Shown in pieces: positions 55,724 through 64,000 of a DNA stretch of 64,000 nucleotides. Position 1 is the stretch's first letter, and every line of letters starts with the position of its first letter. The position numbers and the translations under genes are program-made. The stretch is taken from assembly GCA_015179045.1 (NCBI GenBank), contig WHUZ01000122.1, positions 1 to 64,000 on the forward strand, written 5' to 3'. This DNA is from Kalaharituber pfeilii. Its lineage: Eukaryota > Ascomycota > Pezizomycetes > Pezizales > Pezizaceae. The notes under the pieces were generated by a model. That model was not told the origin of the DNA. It did not search any database and saw nothing but the letters and a program-made list of their open reading frames with translations.

Positions 55724-56100
55724 TTTCATTTCGAGATCCGAGGCCTCTTAGTAGAAGAGATGTAGCCTAGGAGTTTTGGTTTATTTTTGGATCCGGGTAG
55801 TCGACCTCTCTTCTTTGGCTGTGGTAGAGCAGTTTGGACCAGTATCGAAGGCTCAATAGACTGCTGTTGAGGAAGTGGTTTGCTTGGCTGTTCAGCCAAT
55901 GGTGGAAAATTGGTATCCCCAGTGATATTACAAAGAGGTTCTCTAGCGGACTATGATAATTGTACTGGTTCTGGAGGCAGCTCCTGCATTTCTGGGACCA
56001 TATTAGTATAAGAAGGTGGATTATCTGCTAGTAAAAAGGCAATTGTTTGATTGTTCTGCTGAGGACGTTTACAACAAAATGTTTGTGTACAGTCCTTAAC
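55724..56100 (-). pseudogene. AT-hook-bearing C-terminal tail of an unknown or RecQ-linked gene
   Basis: Minus strand reads PQPKKRGRLPGSKNKPKLLG, an AT-hook (R-G-R-x-P) embedded in a basic Pro-rich stretch, then KRPRISK and a stop at about 55724. Upstream in the same frame is a Pro/Gln-rich segment with a TAG after VQLS (Gln plausible). It could be the C-terminus of the RecQ-type gene to its right or a separate remnant. Confidence 0.4.
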
Positions 56101-56115
56101 ATCTATGAGGATGTC

Positions 56116-57990
56116 TTAGAGTACTTGTAAATGCTTGGTCCATGGAATCGGGCGTGGAGCTTTCAAAAGATGCTCCAAATCATGAATAGTGGTGATAGAG
56201 GCAGCTTTGGATATAATAGCTTTGAGTTCGGTATCATTAAATATGAACTCAGAACTAAAAATGGAGTGCCTAGAGTGATTGGTGATTAGTTGCCAATGAT
56301 GCTGCCTAAGAGTGCGTAATCTAGTTTTTAAGTTCTGAATGCACACTTGAGTAATGATAATATCCCCACGAGTTTACTGAAGAGGGGTGCTATAGTATTT
56401 GCTTGCTCCAGTACTGAGGAAGGGATTACATCCTGAGGGATCAGGGCTCTGATAGAGAAAGGTATCTTTTCAGGAGTACAATTAGAACATTGACGATCGT
56501 AAGGAGACTGGTCCCATGTCTGATCATCAAAATATCATAGAATCACTTGGCGTATGCATTTCTTGGTATTGAGAGCCCATAAAATCCCTCTGCAGATATC
56601 CGGTGGTTGTTTGTTTTGAGATGTATTGGCATTAGTGCCAGTATTCTGCCCTTCGGAGGGAAGACCAGGGGGTTCCAGAAGTAAAGAAAGCATGTTGTGC
56701 TCACGAGTAGCTTTGGTATCTGTACTGCCTTTCCCAGTATCAAATGCTTGTATTTCTGCAATAACTTCAGAAGCATCTTTAGCCATAGCTCTACATTGAT
56801 ATTTTGAAATAATTTAGTGTCCTGCAGACCGATTATGGCAGAGGCAGATACCATCACAATAGCAATACCCTGAATATCATTCCTCCATGCACAACACCCA
56901 AGTCTCTGCCAAAGTACTGAGAGATTCAGAGTAGATGGTATTTGCCACTGAATCACTCTCTCAACATCAGGTATATCAACCCCCATACCATAATCCTCGG
57001 TGCAAACTATAATTCTGCAAGTCCCTTCAGCAAATTTCTGCAAGTTATATTCTCTTTTCTCAAGAGTGATTGCAGTTGAAAATTCTAGGATTAAATTCAG
57101 TTCTTCAGCACAGTCTTCCGGAATCCACGCCCAAAGAAGAGAAGTCAAATCACAAGCCTCATCCCTATTATCTAGAAATATCATTGTCTTTAGGATGCGA
57201 TCCTGGATTTTCTCAGTAACAAACTACAAATCCTTGAATGTTTTCAAAGGGTGTTGGATTTGGTGTGGTATCAGGAATATATTGCCTCGGTCTACTGTTT
57301 GTTTCAGAAGTCGAGTCGGCCTATGGAGTCTTAGAGCCACGCTGATGAAATGTAACACATGAGACAGTAGTGTTGCTGATAAAATAAGGTAAGGCACGCC
57401 AGGAGATTGTAATTGGAGCAGTCTAACTTCACAGTATTTCAGACGAAAAGTTCTCCTGTAATGCTCTCTTAGTCTATGTTTTCCTCATGTACGCAATCAT
57501 GCACAATTGGATAAAGTGTTACCATGCATGTACCAAATATCCCTCATCAATGACAATACCTAAAAGAGCTTCCTTGAAGTTTTTTGCCCGCGTAATGCCC
57601 ACGAACCGTTCATTATTTGGACTGGCAAACTCTGGGGGTATATACACAATTTCGAAACAGCCATCTTTCACCTTGGTAACAATAGAAGGATCCTTCTGAA
57701 TGTTCGCACTTGTTAATGCTACTGCCTTGATGCCCAATTCCAAACATTTATCCACTTGATTTTTCATTAAAGATAGTAGCGGAGATACTACTAGTAAAAC
57801 CTTTCCTAGTGCATATAACACAGGTATCTGAAAACAGAAGGACTTGCCGCTGCTGGTTCCCATATTGATGATTTGGTTCTGACCTTTCCATAAAGTTGCT
57901 GCAATATCAACTTGCCAATTGCAAACTTGTAAACTCAACTGTCGAGCTGCTGCACGCCTGCGGATCGAATCTGCAAGACTCTTCTAATGC
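56116..57990 (-). pseudogene. RecQ-type DNA helicase pseudogene
   Basis: From 57938: QVCNWQVDIAATLWKGQNQI, Walker A MGTSSGKSFCFQIP, VLLVVSPLLSLMKNQV and a degenerate DEAH box (VIDEGYLVHAW; His replaced by Tyr). TAA at 57521-57519, TAG at 57476-57474, a frameshift, and TAG at 57226-57224 follow. The second helicase domain (57184 on) has FAEGTCRIIVCTEDYGMGVD, VERVIQWQIP and then QRLGCCAW where QRxGRxxR is expected, so the arginine fingers are lost. The rest to 56116 is poorly conserved. All stops and several substitutions fit C-to-T changes. RecQ-type repeats occur in fungal subtelomeres and in mobile or accessory DNA; no telomere repeat is seen here. Confidence 0.75.
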
Positions 57991-58296
57991 CTGTATCGCC
58001 TTCCAGAGTCTTTATCCCTGGATTTACAAAGAATTTGCTCTTGAAACGTGACTCCTATCCTTCACCCGACATCTCCAAGTCCACAAATTTGAGTTATCCA
58101 CTGGCCCACAGGAGGAATACCCCCAAAAGCCATCGGGTCTTGTTGCTACACCACTGCTAGATTCCTCTGAGCCCCCGGGTAGGCCTCCTCGCTCGTTACT
58201 AGGTCCCGACTTGTTGTGGTAAAGGCTTCCACTGTCGGGTTGGAGACGTCGGGTGCAGCCTGCTCTAAGGTTGGAAATGTCGGGTGCAGCCCACTC
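57991..58296. other. Flank with repeated gtcgggtgcagcc motifs
   Basis: cgtcgggtgcagcctgctct and tgtcgggtgcagcccactct repeat about 30 bp apart just outside the TIR element; related motifs lie beyond its right end. Confidence 0.5.
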
Positions 58297-59578
58297 TATG
58301 GTGATGTGCATCAATAAGGGACCCTTGTTAGTCAAAAATATGGACTTAAACTTGACGAATAATTGTATTACCCAACCACATCTGATTGGAAATTAAAGAT
58401 CGAAAATACGCACTATTTCACCTGCTCTACAAACCTTCGACGTCCAATTTAAAAAATATTTAGTCAGTGTTGAGAAATTCTAAATTGAAAAATTTCAACT
58501 TTGTATGAGACGCCCTCTTAATGTAACATGCCAAGATAACCAAGATTGTCCAATTAGTACTAGTGTAGAAAAAATTACTATATATAGAAATATTTAGTTA
58601 ACTCTGCGATGACTTTTATATACACGTTCAGTAAAGCCTCGCTGATAATTTTGTCCAACTGGTATTATCTCTTTTGTGTTTTTTTAAATTCCTCCGTAGG
58701 TCTCGAATTCCAGCCCAAAGTATTTCTGTTCGCATTTCTATCTCAGACTTAGGCTCCGGAACGACGCCGACATTCAGAGATGAAGATACTTTACTGGAAG
58801 CTAGCAAGGTATTCGATGGAGTAAAGTAAGCTGTTAATGGACGGCATCCAAGAGCTGAGTGCTGCAACTCTTGTTGAGCTTTCTTATGTCGCCATAATGT
58901 TTGGCGACAGACCTGTGCACCACGTTGGTATTTGAACTCAATAGTTGAGAAGTCCACATCTATTATATTTTTCATCAACTCCTTATGAACATCTATTGTC
59001 ATGATCAAGTCTTGAATCTCTTGCTCATCATCTTGTTCCTCCTCTTCTTGATCCCACTCAGACTCGTCTATTAAAGACTCTTCGCTTTCGCTATATACAA
59101 TGGGGGTATCCACCTCCACAATAGAGGTATCCACTTCCACCGTGACTGCCTGCACCAGTGCTTTCCTTTTCTGCTTCCTAGCAGCAGAAGCAAGCAAACA
59201 AGCTCTTCTTTTCTTACTGGGACGGGCCATGGTAATGAGTTCGCAGTGTTGCTTGAAATTGTCACTTGATGCTGCTGATGAATGGGACTGGTAAGGCAAT
59301 GTGTATGAAGAACCAGCCTGTCGCTGCATTGTTAATTAATTTTTTCTGTAGGAAAAAAGCGATAAATTAGAATATACTCACTCTTAGGGTCTTCACTCAA
59401 GTTGTCCGATGTCAAAAATCCGCTTCGTTGTAGTGTTATGTGATGCTGAATCTGCTCAGATTGATGGGCCTCAGGGCGAGCGGGCGCGAGGGGCGCGAGG
59501 GGCCAGCAATTTTTTACCTATTAGTCAGCAAGCCAGCAAATGTAACAGCAGGTCCCTTATTGATGCACATCACCATAG
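58297..59578. mobile_element. 1.28-kb TIR element carrying one unknown ORF
   Basis: Left end tatggtgatgtgcatcaata then agggac; the right end is its exact inverse (gtccctt attgatgcacatcacca ta), 27-28 bp. gtcgggtgcarccc motifs flank both sides. The interior encodes one 233-aa ORF on the minus strand and is otherwise AT-rich. No known transposase domain. Target duplication not certain (TA possible). Confidence 0.65.
58628..59329 (-). CDS. Unknown 233-aa protein of the TIR element
   Basis: N-terminal 35 residues Ser/Gln-rich, then a basic nuclear-localisation-like block (MARPSKKRRACLLASAAR-KQKRKA), an acidic stretch (SESEESLIDESEWDQEEEEQ), a region with YQRGAQVCRQTLWRHKKAQQ and CRPLTAYFTP, and a basic C-terminus (RDLRRNLKKHKRDN). 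The W-R-x-K-K/LTxYF pattern reminds me of the N-terminal part of some fungal IS630/Tc1-like transposases, but the catalytic DDE domain is absent. The start could be 59329 or the internal Met before ARPSKK. It may be a truncated transposase or an accessory DNA-binding protein; not recognised with certainty. Confidence 0.5.
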   Translation of the reverse strand: MQRQAGSSYTLPYQSHSSAASSDNFKQHCELITMARPSKKRRACLLASAARKQKRKALVQAVTVEVDTSIVEVDTPIVYSESEESLIDESEWDQEEEEQDDEQEIQDLIMTIDVHKELMKNIIDVDFSTIEFKYQRGAQVCRQTLWRHKKAQQELQHSALGCRPLTAYFTPSNTLLASSKVSSSLNVGVVPEPKSEIEMRTEILWAGIRDLRRNLKKHKRDNTSWTKLSARLY

Positions 59579-59685
59579 GGTTGGAAGTGTCGGGTGCAAC
59601 CCACCCTGGGGTCGGGTTCAACCCGCTTAGCGCCTCAAACCTATTGGGTATATAAACACTATCATTGAGAGCGTCAAGGGAGATT

Positions 59686-59745
59686 TTTTGTTTTTTTTTT
59701 ATATATCATTACTCGCATGCCGCCCTGTGGGCTATGGCGAGGTGT
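59686..59745 (-). mobile_element. LINE family-1 tail, minus orientation
   Basis: T-run with one G, then atatatcattactcgcatgc and cgccctgtgggctatggcga. gtcaag occurs on both sides (59674, 59744), a possible short target duplication. Confidence 0.7.
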
Positions 59746-61226
59746 CAAGAGTGATTGAAAGAACTTCGAAAAGATGATAGCTTTGATAAAGCAGTAGGAA
59801 TAATTCTCCAAAGCTTCATCTGCCTATAACCATGTAATAAACGGGTCGGGTGCAGGCCAGGGTTCAAGTTCTAAGGGTCCTGGGGTGCGCGGGCTGCTGG
59901 GGGCGGCGTCTGCCCAGAGCCAGTTCTTGTTACGGCTAAGGTGACTTACTCGATAAGAGGAACACTTACCCTGAACCATTAGTAAGACCAATGCTGATAG
60001 AGCGGACTGATTCACCCGTTAGGCTTGGCTATGTCTTTCGAATAGGGTAGTGCTACGGAAGTGTGTGTCATTAATTATGGTAGGGTCTCCGGACCTCTAA
60101 GGCACTCAGTTCGTAAAGCTAATATGCGCACATGCATTAGTACATTATCTTGCGTCTGTACTATTTTTGCATGATTCTGCTACGTGGACCTATTAACACA
60201 TACAGTGGCAGTAATAAGGATTTACCACGTTGCCAGTCATTTATTCACTTGTTGACTAGTCATGTATGACTGCGCTTAAGTCTATATAAGCGCCGGCTGG
60301 CGATAGCATAGTTGAAAGAAATCAAGACACTAGCGGTGTTCTAAGTTCTCTATAACTCTGAAACCTATCGTTTCCTCATTACGCCCGTGAATCGCTCCGC
60401 TCCGCTGCGCGCCCCACGCCGAGTAGCTGCCCTTCCGGTCCGCCGTATATACGCCTCCGTAGCCGTAACATCCATTTCCAGCGCACGGCGAAGCCGAGCC
60501 CGTCACGCCCGTAACAGTTCTTCTGTAGGGGCAATACGAGAAGCAGATAGAAAGAGGTAGATGCGACTGGAACGTGGTAGAAGTGTGAAAAACTTTCGGG
60601 GAAGCAGACGGAAAGAGGTAGATGTGTGGGGAACATTGAGGGTAGGGGGCAGTGCGTAGTGAGTTATCGACATCACTGTTCGGGCTCGTAGTGGCCCCTG
60701 TGCGGCGGCTGGGATGCTGGCAGTCGCAATACACAGGTGGTTCAAGTCAGAGGTAGTGGGAGGGGCAAGGAGGAGCGCGATAAGTTGTCGAGGCATCAGG
60801 ATCAGCTGCACCAGTATGACCCCTTGGTTGCCAGTACAGGATGGGAGCTGGGAGCTCTTGAGTGATGGTTCCAGGTTGGGTCATTACAAACCACTATTCA
60901 TATGAAGTACCGACTTATATAACGTCCTTACTATGCCTACCATCCTACCTGTGTTATTATGACAATTCGGGAGTGTGAACAAATCACACATTACCTTCGC
61001 AATCTACTCACTGAGTGTTCTCGTGCCTAGACTATTGACCCATTCAAGATACATGTGTCTAGCTAATTTGATTAACTACAGCTCAAGTAAAGCAAGCATG
61101 ACCAGTATCATCAACAGTCATGCTATCATAACATCATACAAAAGAAATAAAGACCTCATTATTATCAAATTGGATCTCCTAAAGCGCTCACCCTCCACTA
61201 AGGAACCACCCCGCTTCACAGATTCA
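59746..61226. other. No confident gene; possible LTR-like promoter region
   Basis: 60280-60300 has a good TATA (tctatataagcg) about 30 bp before gatagcatagttgaaag, and 60541-60640 contains the direct repeat gaagcagayrgaaagaggta. No paired LTR or primer-binding site is seen. Confidence 0.35.
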
Positions 61227-62470
61227 CTAATCCGCCTCCGGCATCAAGAAGCAATCATTTTCGACCACGTACTCCTTACGTTTACCCATAGCTGAGGTGG
61301 AGCTAGATGGGCTAGCTTCTGCTCTGAAACTTGAAAACCCCTCCTCCTGAGTATTGAATTGGTGACGTTTATTTCTCGGATACATCAAATCTGCAGCCGC
61401 TTCATGGTACATTGTACTGCTTCGCTTTAGTGGCTCGATCCCCACTGAGCTGCCAGACTTCATAGCAATAGCCTCCTTACGTACGGTCGAAACCGACTTC
61501 AAGGATCCACGCTTCTCATTCTTCAACTTTAAATAGAGATCCATATCCCTCTTAGTGCTCCTTTGGGCTTCAATAATCTCATGCATCAATCCTCCGCCTC
61601 TTCTTTTTTGGCACATTCTCTCATACCAATGAGATCACTTCGATAGGAGCATGCTTTAAGCTCCTCTAGGACATAACGAGCCCTTCCGAAAGGCCCTAAG
61701 CTTGCAATTTTGATAGCCTCATCAGTCACGTAATCAATCAAATCCTCTTTAATGAGCTTATTTTTAACTAGTTGAATAGTCTGGTTGTCGAAGTCCTCGT
61801 CAAGTTGTTCTTGGTCCATTAATTCTTCCATAGCCGTCTTATTAACCAGTCCGGGGTTAGATCCATCATGGAACTCACTTCCGATTTCCATTGGTACTGA
61901 GATACTGCGTAGTCGGGCATTCGGCAAAACTTTCTCCCAATTTGCAGCAGAACCCTCAGATATATCATTCATTTCATCTTCAAGCTCATCTTCGCACATA
62001 GGCTCAGGCACCTTAGTATCCAAGTGGACGGAACTAGTAACCACAACGTCATCTTCACCTTTTGGACGGGGGCGCACCTAGCCTTCCAGTGCAGTCAGCA
62101 GAGGTTTCGCCCAGAAGGCTTTAGAGAATGGGGGGATATGGAGAAGAACTGGAAAAGGACAGCAGAGAATGGGGAGGAGTGGGATGAGTTGGAAAGGTTC
62201 TTCTCCGGGATCAGGTTCTAGGGCGCCGTGCGGTTTGCTGTCGGGGAAGTTTGCTTGCCGGGGTGCGAAAGTGTGGAGAAGAGGGGAGGGGGGGGAGGGG
62301 GAGATATATAGTGGAACCTCCCTGAGGCAGAAACCGGAAGGTCCGTCCGGAGGTTTCTGGAATCAGGTGGTAGAAGTAGATAGAAATTTCTTTGTTTGTT
62401 AAGCCTGTCTCCGGGCTTCGAGGGCTTGCCCAGGGACCCTGCCATGGCCACGTGCTACAAGCGGGGTTAT

Positions 62471-62504
<34 letters not shown>

Positions 62505-62804
62505 TAGAAATTCACCTTTTGCGTTAGACTCTTCTAGTGGCATTGTTCCACTTCGTTGCGAATTGTATCGACCTCCACCTCCAGGCATGTCTGGGCCTGC
62601 CTCGTCACTAGTCTTTACTTCCGGATACTCCTTTTTCTTTTGCTCAAATCCTAACCTCTTCAATAGATCACCCCAGGCAGGGGTCTCACGCGGATCATCA
62701 TACATCATAGGCTCCGAAGCCCATTCTTCAGGGGTTCTAGGCCCCTCCACATAGGGTGGCCACCCAGCAAGCTCTGGCCAATTGGTGCGATGAAATTCCT
62801 TCAT
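61227..62804 (-). pseudogene. Unknown acidic protein gene, split by a LINE insertion
   Basis: Start near 62804 (MKEFHRTNWPELAGWPPYVE). The minus frame runs to 62522, is interrupted by a 446-bp LINE plus one copy of the 11-bp duplication, and continues in the same frame from 62064 (KGEDDVVVTSSVHLDTK) through an acidic helical region (EELMDQEQLDEDFDNQ) to 61586. An A6 run near 61605 is followed by a frame change, after which an open frame (EAQRSTKRDMDLYLKLKNEK...) runs to 61227. Without the LINE the protein would be about 380 aa, acidic in the middle and basic at the C-terminus. No domain recognised. Another LINE sits 18 bp before the start codon, so the promoter is probably also lost. It may be a gag-like gene or a host gene. 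Confidence 0.5.
62054..62521 (+). mobile_element. 446-bp LINE family-2 copy with 11-bp target duplication
   Basis: ttcaccttttg at 62054-62064 and 62511-62521. The insert has the last 50 codons of ORF2 (identical block to 54.9 kb), 3' UTR, family-2 tail and poly(A) with a tagaaa suffix. It carries about 95 bp of extra sequence (62303-62395) in the 3' UTR that the copy at 54.8 kb lacks. It inserted into the gene at 61.2-62.8 kb. Confidence 0.92.
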
Positions 62805-62821
62805 ACGTGCCGAAACAGAGA

Positions 62822-64000
62822 GTTTTTTTTTTTTTTTTTTTTTATTTCACGTAACCCCGCTTGCAGCTGTTCGCCATGGCAGGGTCCCTGGACCGAAGTC
62901 CTTCTGGCCCGGAGACAGGCACCTGTGCAACTACATACAAAATCGTCCCCTGTAAAAACACACAACGATACTATGACTTCGGTGATGTGGAGGAACACAA
63001 AGCGAAAGCCCAATCCCCCAAGAGAACAATTAAGCACGAATACTCAAATATCCCCCCAGAGAATCAAGCAGTCATATCCATCTCCTCCACATCCCTCCCC
63101 TTCCCTTTTCCGTCCACCTTTGTTATTCTGTCCCAGTCATACAAGCACGAGTGGTACCATTTGCCTGATAACCGTACCTTCGCTGGTGTTTGACTATCTG
63201 ATTCTACCTCCCCCTCCAGGTAGATAACAATCGAGCTAGTCTTCTTTCCCTCCCTCCTTTCTTTTCTCACCAACCATCTTGCCGCAACAATCTTCCCCAT
63301 CCATGGGTTCGCCTTTTCCATCCACTCTCTTACTTTCCCAAGTTTCTTCGTCACCGCTATGCCATGCACCACAACTGCCCGGCCAGATTGCGGGAGCCTT
63401 TCTTTCTGGGATGTTCTTGCTTTCGGAGATGATGTTGGAGGCTTCTTGTTCTGCTTGGCGGGGTTGGTACTGGACCCCCTTGCTGCGTTTTTGGATTGAG
63501 AAGCGGTGGACCTTGTTCGGTTTTTCGGTGGTGCTGCTGGAGGTGGGTTGGTTTTTTGTGCTAGGGGTGTATTTGGTGGAATGCTTTGAGAGACGATTGC
63601 TGCATATGACAGCGGAGGTATTGTCTCTGGCTCGGTCTGTGTTTCCCCTTCCTTTTGCCTATAACTTCGCTGTGTGGGAGCATAGTTCTTGCAACGTTCC
63701 CCTTTCGCTGCTGCTGCGAGTAAATCTATGCGCTGGTGTACGTGTCCGAGATAGCCTAGGAACAAGTCTGTTGGTTCGAAGTTTGGTCTTTTCATAAGGT
63801 CTTCTATACATTTCTGGATATGAATAATGATATCTCCCACTGCCTCAAGCATACAAGTCATATTAACTCCACCAAGTTTTTCAATGATTGACTGGAGCAG
63901 TGGGGCCTCGAGACGAGTACTTCTGGCAAGTGTTGTCTTGGCACCTGAAGATGTGTTTTTCGGTGCAGGGCTGCCCAATGCCGCGAATCGATTGGTTCGA
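62822..64000 (-). mobile_element. LINE family-2 element with ORF1 followed directly by the 3' tail, partial
   Basis: T-run 62822-62843, tail (atttcacgtaaccccgcttg, cagctgttcgccatggcagg), about 200 bp of spacer, then ORF1 open to the right edge. No ORF2 lies between ORF1 and the tail, so this copy has an internal deletion and depends on other LINEs. The 5' end is outside the window. Confidence 0.8.
63064..64000 (-). CDS. LINE ORF1 (gag-like) protein, open at the window edge
   Basis: At least 312 residues with no stop: TNRFAALGSPAPKNTSS at the visible start, a helical part (LLQSIIEKLGGVNMTCMLEA), a Pro/Ser/Lys-rich linker, then an RRM-like segment RAVVVHGIAVTKKLGKVREW and SIVIYLEGEVESDSQ, RLSGKWYHS at the end. 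This is the layout of Tad-clade ORF1 RNA-binding proteins. CCHC knuckles were not seen. The frame is intact, so the copy may be young. The true start lies beyond base 64000. Confidence 0.8.
   Translation of the reverse strand, partial: RTNRFAALGSPAPKNTSSGAKTTLARSTRLEAPLLQSIIEKLGGVNMTCMLEAVGDIIIHIQKCIEDLMKRPNFEPTDLFLGYLGHVHQRIDLLAAAAKGERCKNYAPTQRSYRQKEGETQTEPETIPPLSYAAIVSQSIPPNTPLAQKTNPPPAAPPKNRTRSTASQSKNAARGSSTNPAKQNKKPPTSSPKARTSQKERLPQSGRAVVVHGIAVTKKLGKVREWMEKANPWMGKIVAARWLVRKERREGKKTSSIVIYLEGEVESDSQTPAKVRLSGKWYHSCLYDWDRITKVDGKGKGRDVEEMDMTA

Noticed and set aside
58024..58335. 103-aa minus frame with repeated CTRRLQPDS-like text
   Set aside because: It spans the gtcgggtgcagcc repeats and part of the TIR; no sign of a gene.
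60060..60900. Possible LTR with TATA box and gag-like gene nearby
   Set aside because: No second LTR, no TG...CA ends with duplication, no primer-binding site, and no reverse transcriptase in the area.
61600..61612. Programmed -1 frameshift at the A6 run of the 61.2-62.8 kb gene
   Set aside because: The heptamer does not fit X-XXY-YYZ and the gene is already broken; a one-base indel in the homopolymer is simpler.

Overview
The window looks like a transposon-dense accessory region of a filamentous ascomycete (Pezizomycotina). Three things point there: spliceosomal introns of about 50-90 bp with GTANGT donors and CTAAC-type branch sites, a HeLo-like/NACHT/ankyrin STAND receptor gene, and a fungal transposon set (Tad-like LINEs, pogo/Fot1, Tc1/mariner, a Helitron with a Rep-Pif1 protein, a RecQ-type helicase). 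I cannot fix the genus. There is no bacterial, organellar or viral backbone.

Layout. 1-3.4 kb: a frameshifted basic coiled-coil ORF running off the left edge (probable LINE ORF1), a 43-bp LINE tail with a 16-bp target duplication, and an unknown minus-strand ORF. 5.4-9.1 kb: the best gene of the window, a five-exon HeLo-like/NACHT/10-ankyrin gene. 9.9-11.0 kb: a 5'-truncated LINE with an intact RNase H domain and 12-bp target duplications. 12.1-13.3 kb: a Tc1-type element that keeps only the DNA-binding half of its transposase. 14-19 kb: gene fragments (CCCH finger, dsRNA-binding-like, F-box-like, C-terminus of a PKA-like kinase, a 270-aa ORF, a minisatellite) mixed with LINE tails. 21.5-28.8 kb: an 856-bp long-TIR element, then a 6.1-kb Helitron inserted inside a 76-bp LINE tail. 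28.9-32.3 kb: an ORF1-type LINE copy, then a 2.1-kb inverted-repeat unit filled with about seven copies of a 177-bp satellite. 32.5-35.3 kb: a decayed second HeLo-like/NACHT gene and a 796-bp TIR element. 35.5-43.8 kb: sparse DNA with a tRNA-Gln gene and one small spliced gene. 43.8-46.1 kb: a 2.2-kb pogo element. 46.2-52.6 kb: almost featureless. 52.6-54.1 kb: an intron-containing U6 snRNA gene whose 3' end is split by an 848-bp TIR element, then an intron-containing tRNA. 54.6-64 kb: two LINE families, a decayed RecQ helicase, a TIR element with an unknown ORF, and an unknown gene split by a LINE with 11-bp target duplications.

Common themes. Two LINE families account for most poly(A) tracts. 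Family 1 ends in GCCCATAGGGCGGC...TGATATAAAA; family 2 ends in CCATGGC...AAGCGGGGT...AAAA. Many family-1 copies are only 43-150 bp long yet have proper target duplications. Premature stops in the Helitron, pogo, RecQ and NACHT copies can nearly all be read as Gln or Arg codons changed by C-to-T, which resembles RIP or deamination of methylated cytosine. Nested insertions (LINE then Helitron; U6 then TIR element; unknown gene then LINE) give relative ages. No host metabolic operon-like grouping is present; the only clearly functional-looking protein gene is the STAND receptor.
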